This document shows positions 25,359 to 33,822 of a DNA stretch of 64,000 nucleotides, one piece after another. Each line of letters opens with the position of its first letter. Within the stretch, counting starts at the first letter, position 1. The translations under genes were made by a program, and so were the position numbers. Under the pieces are notes generated by a model. The model was not told the DNA's origin and searched no databases. It saw only the letters and a program-made list of their open reading frames with translations. The stretch lies in assembly GCF_900103635.1 (NCBI RefSeq), contig NZ_FMXK01000003.1, positions 1-64,000 on the forward strand. Reading direction: 5' to 3'. The DNA comes from Butyrivibrio sp. INlla18. GTDB lineage: Bacteria; Bacillota; Clostridia; Lachnospirales; Lachnospiraceae.

Positions 25359-26318
25359 ATGAAAATAGTAGTAGCAGATACCGATAGCGTAGGATCAGAT
25401 ATGGACTACACCCTTTTTGATGAGCTGGGTGAGTGCACATATTATGGCGACAAGATAACAGATGACAATGCAGCTGAGAGACTTAAGGGCGCCAAGGTCC
25501 TTATGATCAACAAGAGTGCCATCACCGACAAAATATTAGATGATGCACCAGACCTTGAGCTTATTTGCGAGTTCGCAACAGGCTTTGATAATGCGAACAT
25601 AGAAGCTTGCAACAGACATGGCGTTAAGGTTGCAAATGTGGTCAACTATTCAACTATGTCAGTAGCACAGCATACCTTTGCACTTCTCTTTTACCTTATG
25701 GAGAACTGCAAGTATTATGATGAGTTTGTTAAGAGTGGCAAATACGCTAACCAGCCACATTTTTGCTGCCTTGATATTCCATTTAATGAGCTTGATGGCA
25801 AGACCTATGGAATTGTTGGAATGGGTAATATAGGTAGAAAGGTTGCAGAGATTGCAACAGCTTTTGGTGCTAAGGTTATTTTCTATTCTGCTTCAGGTAG
25901 GAGTACTTGCACAGATTACGAGAGAGTAGAGTTTGATGAGCTTCTTAGTCGTTCTGATGTGGTATCTCTTCACTGCCCACTTAGTGACAGAACTAGAAAC
26001 CTCTTTAATAAAGATGCATTTGACAAGATGAAGAAGAATGCAATCCTTATTAATGTAGCAAGAGGAGCTGTAGTCAGCGAGCAGGATCTCTATGATGCAC
26101 TTGTAGAAGGCAAGATCGCGGCAGCAGGCCTTGATGTACTTAATCCAGAGCCTATGGCTAAGGATTCACCACTTCTTAAGATTCAGGATAGTGGCAAGCT
26201 CTTTGTAACACCTCATATGGCATGGGCTAGTACAGAAGCTAGAAAAAGATGCCTCGAAGAAGTAAAGAAAAATGTTCAGGCATGGCAGAAGGGCGAGCCA
26301 AGGAATATAGTAAATTGA
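25359..26318 (+). CDS. D-2-hydroxyacid dehydrogenase (NAD-dependent)
   Basis: The 319-aa protein has the family's Rossmann loop GMGNIGRKVAEIA (~150), the catalytic Arg in INVARGAVV, Glu in LDVLNPEP and His in FVTPHMAWAS. It reduces a 2-keto acid (pyruvate, hydroxypyruvate or glyoxylate) to the D-hydroxy acid. ATG 25359 follows AAGGAGCGG; a TTG at 25344 is less likely. It closes the carbohydrate cluster and ends in a terminator. Together with the FMN hydroxy-acid enzyme it suggests 2-keto/2-hydroxy acid interconversion. Confidence 0.92.
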   Translation: MKIVVADTDSVGSDMDYTLFDELGECTYYGDKITDDNAAERLKGAKVLMINKSAITDKILDDAPDLELICEFATGFDNANIEACNRHGVKVANVVNYSTMSVAQHTFALLFYLMENCKYYDEFVKSGKYANQPHFCCLDIPFNELDGKTYGIVGMGNIGRKVAEIATAFGAKVIFYSASGRSTCTDYERVEFDELLSRSDVVSLHCPLSDRTRNLFNKDAFDKMKKNAILINVARGAVVSEQDLYDALVEGKIAAAGLDVLNPEPMAKDSPLLKIQDSGKLFVTPHMAWASTEARKRCLEEVKKNVQAWQKGEPRNIVN

Positions 26319-26328
26319 TATAAGATTC

Positions 26329-26361
26329 GGCGACTTGGAAAACTAAGTCGCCAATTTTTTT
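26329..26361 (+). terminator. Terminator of the hydroxyacid dehydrogenase gene
   Basis: GGCGACTT (26329-26336) pairs with AAGTCGCC (26345-26352), followed by AATTTTTTT. The following 26362-26500 shows no gene. Confidence 0.9.
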
Positions 26362-26504
26362 ATGATATGCTTTGATAAATGAATGATCTATGGATTGTCA
26401 GTGTTTTCCTGAATCTAAGGCGTGTGTCTTGACGCTATCTTGAAAATTACGGAAACGCCTAGAAGTTAACATAAAAATTTTTTGAAAAAATTTAAAAAAA
26501 GTAC

Positions 26505-26533
26505 TTGCATTATTTTTATCTTTGAGATAATAT
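26505..26533 (+). promoter_or_regulatory. Promoter of tRNA-Glu
   Basis: TTGCAT (26505-26510), 17 bp, TAATAT (26528-26533), about 40 bp before the tRNA. A small CGCCG/CGGCG hairpin (26542-26556) lies in the leader. Confidence 0.75.
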
Positions 26534-26574
26534 AAACAAGTCGCCGCGATACGGCGGTCGACAAAAGCTAGTAA

Positions 26575-26646
26575 GCCTCGTTGGTCAAGCGGTTAAGACG
26601 CTGCCCTCTCACGGCAGAATCAGCGGTTCGATTCCGCTACGAGGTA
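26575..26646 (+). tRNA. tRNA-Glu (anticodon CUC)
   Basis: All four stems fold: acceptor GCCTCGT/ACGAGGT (with a terminal G-U), D arm GTC/GAC, anticodon stem CTGCC/GGCAG around loop CTCTCAC, and T arm AGCGG/CCGCT with TTCGATT. The anticodon CTC reads GAG. CCA is not encoded. Confidence 0.96.
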
Positions 26647-26675
26647 CTGACTGTTTAATAACAGCCCAACCCGAG

Positions 26676-26709
26676 ATCTCAACTATCTGATAGTTGAGAT
26701 TATTTTTTT
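26676..26709 (+). terminator. Terminator after tRNA-Glu
   Basis: ATCTCAACTA (26676-26685) pairs with TAGTTGAGAT (26691-26700), followed by TATTTTTTTG. 26710-26865 shows no gene. Confidence 0.9.
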
Positions 26710-26865
26710 GTTTTCTAAGTATTCGGCACGGACAGTGCGTCTTTAGATTATTTGTGGATATTCATCCAAAAGAATCCTCATTTATTTTTTTATGCAGTGA
26801 AAGAGGTGAGAGAAGACTTGCATCTTTGATGTTAGATTGCAAAAGGAGAGTGTGCATACAGAAAT

Positions 26866-27630
26866 ATGAGTATTGATTATTATCTTGAGAAAAAATATGA
26901 GATAAAAAAGAAAATTGAATTATTAAAGGAGGAGATATCGCATGCCCCGGCTGGTTCAATAGTTCCCTTGAAGAAAAATGGCCATTATAGATGGTACCAT
27001 CAAAAGAAGAATAAGAATGGCGGCTATGAACGAAAGTACCTTAATAAGAAAGATGTCGAGCTTGCAAGGAAGCTTGCTAAGAAGGCTTATTCCAAAGCTA
27101 TTTTACGGGATAAAGAAAATGAGCTTAGCTGTATTGAGGCATATATTAAAAGGCGAAAATGCACTGATTATGCCTCTTTGATTGAAGAAAATTCACCGTA
27201 CCGCTCACTTATATTGGGTGATGGCTGGGGCGATGAGGCATATGAACGCAGCGGTTCTCATCCAGAAAACCTTATAGTAAAGGCTCCGAAAGGACAATAC
27301 GTGAGGTCCAAGTCGGAAGCACTAATAGCTAACGAACTTTTTGAACAAGGTATTTCTTATAGATATGAATGTCTTCTAGACATTGACGGAATCGCGTTTT
27401 ATCCGGACTTTACTATCAGGAACGATGTTACTGGCGGAATTATTATTTGGGAGCATTTTGGATTGGTTGATGATGCGGCTTATTTTGACAATATGATGCG
27501 CAAGATATCTCTTTATATGAAAAATGGGTATATTCCGGGCGTGAACCTTATCATGACTTTTGAAACAAAGCGACATCCTTTGACAATTGATGATGTTAGG
27601 AAGGTGATAGCGCTATATCTGAAAGAATAG
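26866..27630 (+). CDS. PD-(D/E)XK nuclease-like protein of unknown role
   Basis: The 254-aa protein has a Lys-rich helical N-terminal half (coiled-coil-like, residues 8-100) and a C-terminal restriction-endonuclease-like fold: helix with YVRSKSEALIANELFEQGI (E151), strand-turn AFYPDFTI (D181) and strand IIIWEHFG (E196-H197). E...D...E-x(H) is the usual layout of this fold; His replaces the common Lys. The N-terminal PLKKNGHYRWYHQ segment could bind nucleic acid. The purine-rich AAAAGGAG is ~18 nt upstream, so translation start is weak. It sits between tRNA-Glu and a 53-bp hairpin array. Function is not known. Confidence 0.65.
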   Translation: MSIDYYLEKKYEIKKKIELLKEEISHAPAGSIVPLKKNGHYRWYHQKKNKNGGYERKYLNKKDVELARKLAKKAYSKAILRDKENELSCIEAYIKRRKCTDYASLIEENSPYRSLILGDGWGDEAYERSGSHPENLIVKAPKGQYVRSKSEALIANELFEQGISYRYECLLDIDGIAFYPDFTIRNDVTGGIIIWEHFGLVDDAAYFDNMMRKISLYMKNGYIPGVNLIMTFETKRHPLTIDDVRKVIALYLKE

Positions 27631-27639
27631 GTTATTGTG

Positions 27640-28072
27640 TATTACTGTGGGATTGCTGAAGTCCTTTGAGATGGTATCAAAATAGCTAGAATAAGTGCAA
27701 TGGTATTATGAGAGCTCTGCGGAGTGATACCAAAAATGCAAGATAAACCTTAATGGTATTACAAGAGCTATACGTAGTAATACTAAAAAGGCAAGAAAAG
27801 AGTGAATGGTATCCCTTGAATCCGTGCAAGTGATACTAAAAGAACTAGATAAAACATAATGGTATTACAAGAAATTAATACAATGATACTAAGCAAGTAG
27901 AAAAAAGAAAAATGGTATTACTGAAGTTTGATACAGTGGTACTAAAATAGGAATATATAAGAATATGGTATCACTTGCTTTTGTATCAAGCATACCAAAA
28001 CATGCAAAAAACAAGCTAATAGTATTACCAGAGAAAAAATACGGTGATGACAAATGAATCTCAAGGTGATAA
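27640..28072 (+). repeat. Array of 53-bp units forming co-varying RNA hairpins
   Basis: Left arms (ATGGTATTAC-like) start at 27700, 27753, 27806, 27859, 27912, 27965 and 28019, steps 53 five times then 54. Right arms (GTGATACC/T-like) start exactly 24 bases after each left arm. Arms pair to 7-11 bp; differences are compensated (CTTG/CAAG at 27806 and 27965, ACTG/CAGT at 27912) or are G-U on the + strand. A degenerate unit precedes 27700, and the last unit is decayed. No open reading frame fits. Confidence 0.85.
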
Positions 28073-28083
28073 AATAGTAGCCC

Positions 28084-28112
28084 TTGACGAAAATGCGTTA
28101 TTGTGGTATTGT
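28084..28112 (+). promoter_or_regulatory. Promoter of the rimP-nusA-infB operon
   Basis: TTGACG (28084-28089), 17 bp, TATTGT (28107-28112). Transcription would start near 28120. Confidence 0.75.
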
Positions 28113-28128
28113 CGATATGGTAAATGTT

Positions 28129-28158
28129 AAGTGGGCTTGAAGAAAGCCCACTTTCTTT
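28129..28158 (+). terminator. Leader hairpin/terminator-like element before rimP
   Basis: AAGTGGGCTT (28129-28138) pairs perfectly with AAGCCCACTT (28144-28153), followed by TCTTTAT. It begins about 10 nt after the predicted start site, so it would be an early attenuator or a 5' stabilising hairpin. Confidence 0.6.
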
Positions 28159-28242
28159 ATGTATTTAGATAAGATTTATGTATTCATATGTAAATCATGT
28201 TTCAGATTATGAATATATGAATCGAAGGATGAGGTTTAATTC

Positions 28243-28704
28243 ATGAAGAAAAATGAAATCGAGAAGAAAACCGAGGAGCTTTTAGTTCCTATAGCCGAGG
28301 CTAATGGCGTCACGATCTATGACGTTGAGTATGTCAAAGAGGCTGGTGAATGGTATCTTCGTGCCTACATTGACAGAGAAGGCGGAGTAGATATCAACAA
28401 ATGCGTTGATGTAAGTCATGCTTTATCTGATGCATTAGATGCAGATGACTTTATTGAAGATGCTTATACTCTTGAGGTTTCAAGTCCAGGACTTGGAAGA
28501 CAGCTCAAGAAAGACAGACATTTTGCAAACAGCATCGGACAGGATGTAGAGTTCAAGCTCTTCAAAGCCAGAGATGGAGTTAAGGAGTTTGCCGGTACGC
28601 TCAAGAGTTTTGACAGCGACAGCGTAACCGTAACTATAAATGATAAAGATGAAAACTTTTTAAGAAAAGAGATATCAGTGATTAAGCTTGCTTTGGATTT
28701 TTGA
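28243..28704 (+). CDS. rimP: Ribosome maturation factor RimP
   Basis: The 153-aa protein is full length and has the two RimP domains: N-terminal alpha/beta part with GVTIYDVEYVKEAGEWYLRA and DREGGVDINKCVDVS, LEVSSPGLGR, and a C-terminal SH3-like beta-barrel. It assists 30S subunit maturation. It is the first gene of the nusA-infB operon, transcribed from the promoter at 28084. Confidence 0.95.
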   Translation: MKKNEIEKKTEELLVPIAEANGVTIYDVEYVKEAGEWYLRAYIDREGGVDINKCVDVSHALSDALDADDFIEDAYTLEVSSPGLGRQLKKDRHFANSIGQDVEFKLFKARDGVKEFAGTLKSFDSDSVTVTINDKDENFLRKEISVIKLALDF

Positions 28705-28729
28705 TCCAAGCGTAAAAAAGGAGATTACG

Positions 28730-29887
28730 ATGAGTAAAGAATTAATGGATGCCCTTGATCTTTTAGAAAAGGAGAAGAACATCAGCAAGGATTCTCTGTT
28801 TGATGCAATCGAGAATTCACTTATCACAGCTTGCAAGAACAACTTTGGCAGAGCTGAGAACATCAGAGTAGAAGTTGACAGAAACAACTGCGACTTCAAG
28901 TGCTATGCAGACAAGACTGTAGTTGAGACTGCTGATGATGTTATGGATCCTCAGATTGAGATCTCACTTGATGATGCCAAGAAGATCACCAAGAAGGCAA
29001 AGGTAGATGATGTTGTAGCAGTTCCTCTTAACTCTAAGGAGTTCGGACGTATCGCAACACAGAATGCCAAGAACGTTATCCTTCAGAAGATCCGTGAGGA
29101 AGAGCGTGGTGCTATCTACAATGAGTATTTTGAGAAAGAGCATGACATCGTTACTGGTGTTGTTCAGAGATTCATTGGCAAGAACGTTAGCATCAACCTT
29201 GGAAGAGCAGATGCTATCCTCAATGAAAATGAGCAGGTAAAGGGAGAGGTTTACAGACCTACATCTCGTATCAGAGTATATGTTCTTGAAGTTAAGAATG
29301 GTTCAAAGGGACCTAGAATCCTTGTTTCAAGAACTCACCCAGATCTCGTAAAGAGACTCTTTGAGCAGGAAGTTGCTGAGATCCAGGATGGTACAGTTGA
29401 GATCAAGTCAATCGCAAGAGAGGCTGGAAGCCGTACTAAGATCGCAGTTTATTCTAACAACCCTAACGTAGATGCAGTTGGTGCATGCGTAGGTGTTAAC
29501 GGCGCTAGAGTTAACCTTATCGTTGATGAGCTCGGTGGTGAGAAGATCGACGTTATCAACTGGGATGAGAACCCTGGTAACCTTATTCAGAATGCTCTTT
29601 CACCAGCCAAGATCGTTGCAGTATTTGCTGATCCAGACGAGAAGAGCGCTAAGGTAGTAGTTCCAGATTACCAGCTTTCACTTGCTATCGGTAAAGAAGG
29701 TCAGAACGCTAGACTTGCTGCAAGACTTACAGGTTACAAGATCGATATCAAGAGTGAGACACAGGCTAAGGATGCTCCTGGATTCCGTATGGAAGACTAT
29801 CTTGATGATGAAGATTACGATGAGTATGAAGAGGGCGAGTATGAGGAAGGCGATGTAGAGTCTTCTGATGCTGAAGTTGAGGAATAA
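28730..29887 (+). CDS. nusA: Transcription termination/antitermination factor NusA
   Basis: The 385-aa protein has the RNA-polymerase-binding N-terminal domain (1-125), S1 domain (~130-200: DIVTGVVQRFIGKNVSINLG) and two KH domains (IGACVGVNGARVNLIVDELG-like and AIGKEGQNARLAARLTGYKI). It ends in an acidic Asp/Glu/Tyr-rich tail. It modulates pausing and termination. ATG 28730 with AAAAAGGAG is the start; an earlier TTG at 28688 would overlap rimP. Confidence 0.96.
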   Translation: MSKELMDALDLLEKEKNISKDSLFDAIENSLITACKNNFGRAENIRVEVDRNNCDFKCYADKTVVETADDVMDPQIEISLDDAKKITKKAKVDDVVAVPLNSKEFGRIATQNAKNVILQKIREEERGAIYNEYFEKEHDIVTGVVQRFIGKNVSINLGRADAILNENEQVKGEVYRPTSRIRVYVLEVKNGSKGPRILVSRTHPDLVKRLFEQEVAEIQDGTVEIKSIAREAGSRTKIAVYSNNPNVDAVGACVGVNGARVNLIVDELGGEKIDVINWDENPGNLIQNALSPAKIVAVFADPDEKSAKVVVPDYQLSLAIGKEGQNARLAARLTGYKIDIKSETQAKDAPGFRMEDYLDDEDYDEYEEGEYEEGDVESSDAEVEE

Positions 29888-29888
29888 T

Positions 29889-30146
29889 ATGCAAAAAAAG
29901 ATTCCGATGAGAAAATGCGTCGGCTGCGGTGAAATGAAAGAGAAAAAAGAGATGATCAGGGTCATTAAGACTCCTGAGGACGAGATTGTTCTTGATACCA
30001 CAGGTAGAGCTAATGGCAGGGGAGCATATATCTGTAGCTCCAAGGAATGTCTTTTGAAAGCAGTCAAGAACAAAGGACTTGAGAGATCTCTTAAGGCTCA
30101 GATACCAGCAGACGTGCTTGAGCGAATGGAAAAGGAGCTTGGCTAA
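29889..30146 (+). CDS. ylxR: YlxR (RnpM) family RNA-binding protein
   Basis: The 85-aa protein has the hallmark start PMRKCVGCGEMKEKKEMIRV and the block GRANGRGAYICSSKECL. In Bacillus subtilis this protein binds RNase P RNA and modulates its activity. ATG 29889 directly follows the nusA stop; an earlier in-frame ATG at 29868 lies inside nusA. Confidence 0.92.
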   Translation: MQKKIPMRKCVGCGEMKEKKEMIRVIKTPEDEIVLDTTGRANGRGAYICSSKECLLKAVKNKGLERSLKAQIPADVLERMEKELG

Positions 30147-30150
30147 GATA

Positions 30151-30477
30151 TTGGATTCTAACAAGATATATTCTATGCTGGGGCTATGTATGAGAGCTGG
30201 CAAGCTAAAGAGCGGCGAATTTGCCTGCCTTGAAGCTATCAGGAAAAAAACAGCAGTGCTGGTGATCGTAAGTGAAGACGCTTCAGATAATACTAAAAAG
30301 CAGTTTAGGGATAAATGTAGTTATTATAACGTTCCAATATACTTCTTTGGCAACAAAGATGCTTTGGGACATGCAATTGGTAAGGACGTTCGAACGAGTC
30401 TGGCTGTAACAGACCAAGGTTTGGCTAAGACCCTCATAAAGGACTTACTTCTAGAAAAAAGTACGGAGGAAATGTGA
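30151..30477 (+). CDS. L7Ae/L30e-family RNA-binding protein (YlxQ-like)
   Basis: The protein (108 aa from TTG 30151) has the L7Ae fold: KIYSMLGLCMRAGKLKSGEF, then AVLVIVSEDASDNTKKQF and VPIYFFGNKDALGHAIGK. Family members bind kink-turn RNA. The start is uncertain: no ATG lies near, and TTG 30151, 4 nt after the ylxR stop with a distant GGAG, gives the normal family length. It sits between ylxR and infB as in other Firmicutes. Confidence 0.85.
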   Translation: MDSNKIYSMLGLCMRAGKLKSGEFACLEAIRKKTAVLVIVSEDASDNTKKQFRDKCSYYNVPIYFFGNKDALGHAIGKDVRTSLAVTDQGLAKTLIKDLLLEKSTEEM

Positions 30478-33348
30478 ATGGCAAAAATTAAAATATCCGA
30501 ACTTGCAAGCGAGCTTGGATGCGACGCAAAGGAGCTGATAAGCGTTCTGCAGGAGAAAGGCATAGAGGCAAAACGTTCGAATAGTTCTATCGAGGAAGCT
30601 GATGCAGAGGTAGCTAGAAAGCACTTTAAGGGTGGTGCTACCAAGGAGGCAAAGGCACCTGCAGAGAGCAAGGACGCTCCAAAGGAAGCTAAGAAAGAAG
30701 CTCCAAAGGAAGAGCCTAAGCAGGCAGCAGGCGATGAGCCAAAGAAAAAGAAGAGCAAGATCATCATGGTTACCAATGCTGGTAATTCCAAGATGGGTGG
30801 ATACAATAACGGCCAAAACGGCGGCAATAATAACAATAACAACCAGCGCCGTGACAATGGTGGCAACAGAAATGGTGGAAACAACAACGGCAGAAGAGGA
30901 ACTTTTGCTCAGTCACAGAATGTTTACCATCCAATCAAGCCTTTAACAGCTCCATCACAGCTTGATAGCTATGATAACGTTGTATCAAAGACACCAGCTC
31001 CAAAGCCAGCACCAAAGAAGGAGGCTCCAGTTCAGGCACAGGCAGCTCCAGAGGTTAAAGAGCAGGTACAGGAGAATGTACAGCCAAAGGCTCCAGCAAG
31101 AGAGCAGAATGCAGCTCCTGCACAGAATGACAGAAACAGAGATAATAGAAACTTCCGTCAGAATGGGGACAGAAACAACGGACCTAGAAATGACAGAGGC
31201 GATAGAAATAACTTCCAGAATAGAAATAATGGAAATGGTCAAAACGGTGGATTCCGTAGAGATGGCCAGAACAATTCCTTCGGCGGACCAAGAGGTGGAC
31301 GCGACAATCAGGGCGCTCCACAGGGCGGTAAGTTCGGTGGCAGAAACGATAGAAACGACAACAAATTTGGAAACAAGTTTGATAAGAATGCTTCTAGAGG
31401 CGGATTTGCAGATGCTCCTGTAAAAGAGGGCGGAAGCCACAGAGACGAAGAAAGACGTCGTATCGGTCAGGAAAAGGATAAGAGAAACAAGAAAGATCTT
31501 GCTTACGAGCAGGAAGAGATGATGCCAAGAAGTAAGAGAGTTGGCAGATTCATCAAGCCTGAGGTCAAGAAGGTAGAAGAGCCAGAAGAGCAGATCAAGG
31601 TTATCTCAATCCCAGAGAAGGTTTCTATTAAGGAACTTGCTGAGAAGATGAAGATGCAGCCATCAGTTATCATCAAGAAGCTGTTCATGGCTGGTCAGGT
31701 TTCAACAGTTAATACAGAGCTTACATATGAAGAAGCTGAGAATATCGCCATCGAGTACGATATCATCTGCGAGAAGGAGATTCCTGTTGATGTTATCGAA
31801 GAGCTTCTTAAAGAGGATGAGGATGCACCAGAGACTCTCAAGAAGAGACCTCCAGTTGTCTGCGTAATGGGTCACGTTGACCATGGTAAGACATCACTCC
31901 TTGATGCAATCCGTAAGACAAGCGTTACTGATAGAGAGGCCGGTGGTATTACACAGAGAATCGGTGCTTACATGGTATCAGTAAATGATCAGAAGATCAC
32001 ATTCCTTGATACTCCTGGTCATGAAGCTTTCACAGCTATGCGTATGCGTGGTGCTAATTCTACAGATATCGCTGTACTTGTAGTTGCAGCTGATGACGGA
32101 GTTATGCCACAGACAATAGAAGCTATCAACCATGCTAAGGCTGCAGAGGTAGAGATCATTGTAGCTGTTAACAAGATTGATAAGCCAAATGCAAATATCG
32201 ACAGAGTTAAGCAGGAAATGACTGAATATGGTCTTATTTCTACTGATTGGGGCGGAACAACAGAGTTCGTACCTGTTTCTGCTAAGTCAGGTGAAGGTAT
32301 TGAAGACCTTCTTGAGACTATCATTCTTACTGCTGATATCCTTGAGCTCAAGGCTAACCCTGATAGAGAGGCAAGAGGTCTTGTACTTGAGGCTAGACTT
32401 GATAAGGGCCGTGGTCCTGTTGCAAATGTTCTTGTTCAGAAGGGTACACTTCATGTAGGTGACTTCATTTCTGCAGGAGCAAGCTCAGGTAAGGTTAGAG
32501 CCATGGTTGATGATAAGGGTAACAAGCTCAAAGAAGCTCGTCCTTCACAGCCAGTTGAGATTCTTGGTCTTTCAGATGTTCCTAATGCCGGTGAGGTATT
32601 CCTTGGACATGAGACTGACAAGCAGGCCAAGCAGTATGCTAATACATACCTTCAGCAGCACAAGAAGGATCTTATCGAAGAGACAAAGGCTAAGATGTCT
32701 CTTGATGATCTCTACTCCAAGATCGAAGAGGGTAGACTTCAGGAACTTAACATCATCATCAAGGCTGACGTTCAGGGTAGCGTAGAGGCCCTCAAGCAGA
32801 GTCTTCTTAAGCTTTCAAATGATGAGGTAGTTGTTAAGGTTATTCACGGTGGTGTTGGTGCTATCAACGAGTCAGATGTAACTCTTGCAGCTGCATCTAG
32901 CGCTATCATCATCGGATTTGATGTTCGTCCTGATGCAACAGCTAAGAGCATGGCTGAGCATGAAGGCGTTGAGATCAAGCTTTACAAGGTTATCTACCAG
33001 GCTATCGAAGAGATTGAGTATGCTATGAAGGGTATGCTTGCTCCTATCTATGAGGAGAGAGTTACTGGTCATGCAGAAGTTAGACAGATCTTCAAGGCTT
33101 CTAAGGTTGGTAACATCGCTGGTTCCTTCGTTAAGGACGGTGTCATCAAGAAGGATTGTAAGGTTCGTATCTCTAGAGACGGCGAGCAGATCTTCGAAGG
33201 TGATCTTGCATCTCTTAAGAGATTCAAGGATGACGTCAAGGAAGTTAAGGAAGGCTTCGAGTGTGGTCTTGTATTTGACGGTTTCGATCAGCTTCATGAA
33301 GGCGATATGGTAGAGGCTTACGAGATGGTAGAGGTTCCTAGAACCTGA
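30478..33348 (+). CDS. infB: Translation initiation factor IF-2
   Basis: The 956-aa protein starts with an IF2_N domain ([20 protein letters not shown]), continues with a ~270-residue low-complexity Lys/Ala/Pro then Asn/Arg/Gly-rich linker, a second IF2_N (~385-435), and the GTPase core with G1 GHVDHGKT, G3 DTPGHEA and G4 NKID, followed by domains II-IV. It places initiator tRNA on the 30S subunit. The Asn/Gly/Arg-rich linker (about residues 100-310) is notable. GGAGG precedes the ATG. Confidence 0.97.
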   Translation: MAKIKISELASELGCDAKELISVLQEKGIEAKRSNSSIEEADAEVARKHFKGGATKEAKAPAESKDAPKEAKKEAPKEEPKQAAGDEPKKKKSKIIMVTNAGNSKMGGYNNGQNGGNNNNNNQRRDNGGNRNGGNNNGRRGTFAQSQNVYHPIKPLTAPSQLDSYDNVVSKTPAPKPAPKKEAPVQAQAAPEVKEQVQENVQPKAPAREQNAAPAQNDRNRDNRNFRQNGDRNNGPRNDRGDRNNFQNRNNGNGQNGGFRRDGQNNSFGGPRGGRDNQGAPQGGKFGGRNDRNDNKFGNKFDKNASRGGFADAPVKEGGSHRDEERRRIGQEKDKRNKKDLAYEQEEMMPRSKRVGRFIKPEVKKVEEPEEQIKVISIPEKVSIKELAEKMKMQPSVIIKKLFMAGQVSTVNTELTYEEAENIAIEYDIICEKEIPVDVIEELLKEDEDAPETLKKRPPVVCVMGHVDHGKTSLLDAIRKTSVTDREAGGITQRIGAYMVSVNDQKITFLDTPGHEAFTAMRMRGANSTDIAVLVVAADDGVMPQTIEAINHAKAAEVEIIVAVNKIDKPNANIDRVKQEMTEYGLISTDWGGTTEFVPVSAKSGEGIEDLLETIILTADILELKANPDREARGLVLEARLDKGRGPVANVLVQKGTLHVGDFISAGASSGKVRAMVDDKGNKLKEARPSQPVEILGLSDVPNAGEVFLGHETDKQAKQYANTYLQQHKKDLIEETKAKMSLDDLYSKIEEGRLQELNIIIKADVQGSVEALKQSLLKLSNDEVVVKVIHGGVGAINESDVTLAAASSAIIIGFDVRPDATAKSMAEHEGVEIKLYKVIYQAIEEIEYAMKGMLAPIYEERVTGHAEVRQIFKASKVGNIAGSFVKDGVIKKDCKVRISRDGEQIFEGDLASLKRFKDDVKEVKEGFECGLVFDGFDQLHEGDMVEAYEMVEVPRT

Positions 33349-33384
33349 TGCGAGAGCAGAACTTCCTATTAACAGGAGAGTAAA

Positions 33385-33822
33385 ATGCGTAAAAACAGTA
33401 ATAAAAATAAAAGAATTAATGGCGAGGTTCAGAAGGTTATTTCTGAAGCAATCCGTTATAGTAAAGACCCAAGGATCAGTCCCTTTACATCCGTTATGGA
33501 TGTAGAGGTTGCCCCTGACCTTAAGACATGCAAGGTTTGGGTGACTGTTATGGGTAATGACGAGGATAGACTTAGAACTGCAGAAGGTCTTAAGAGTGCA
33601 GCAGGTTATATCCGTAGCACAGTAGCCAAGCAGCTCAACATGAGATATACTCCAGAGCTTAGATTTATCATGGATGATTCTATTGAGTATGCTATCAATA
33701 TGTCCAAGATAATCGATGAGGTTACAGCCAAGGACAATGAGGCTAGAGCAGCTCGTGGAGAGGACATCGAGGATGAGTTAGAAGACTCTGCAGATGATGA
33801 CTCTTTTGAGGAGGAAGAATGA
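33385..33822 (+). CDS. rbfA: Ribosome-binding factor A
   Basis: The 145-aa protein has the single KH-like domain of RbfA (INGEVQKVISEAIRYSKDPR, then VEVAPDLKTCKVWVTV and LRFIMDDSIEYA) plus a short acidic tail. It binds the 30S subunit and helps 16S rRNA 5' end processing. An AGGAG site precedes the ATG. It overlaps nrnA by ATGA. Confidence 0.95.
   Translation: MRKNSNKNKRINGEVQKVISEAIRYSKDPRISPFTSVMDVEVAPDLKTCKVWVTVMGNDEDRLRTAEGLKSAAGYIRSTVAKQLNMRYTPELRFIMDDSIEYAINMSKIIDEVTAKDNEARAARGEDIEDELEDSADDDSFEEEE

Noticed and set aside
27700..28072. CRISPR array (regular units with variable spacers)
   Set aside because: Conserved parts are only 8-12 bp, differ between units, and come as two arms per unit; CRISPR repeats are near-identical and 23-40 bp. 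No cas gene is nearby.
29678..30203. Minus-strand frames over the nusA end and ylxR
   Set aside because: They overlap conserved + strand genes and have compositions expected from antisense of acidic coding sequence.
30324..30887. 187-aa reading frame on the minus strand opposite infB
   Set aside because: It is a mirror of the low-complexity IF-2 linker, rich in Leu/Pro/Phe runs, with no ribosome site. The + strand frame is clearly infB.
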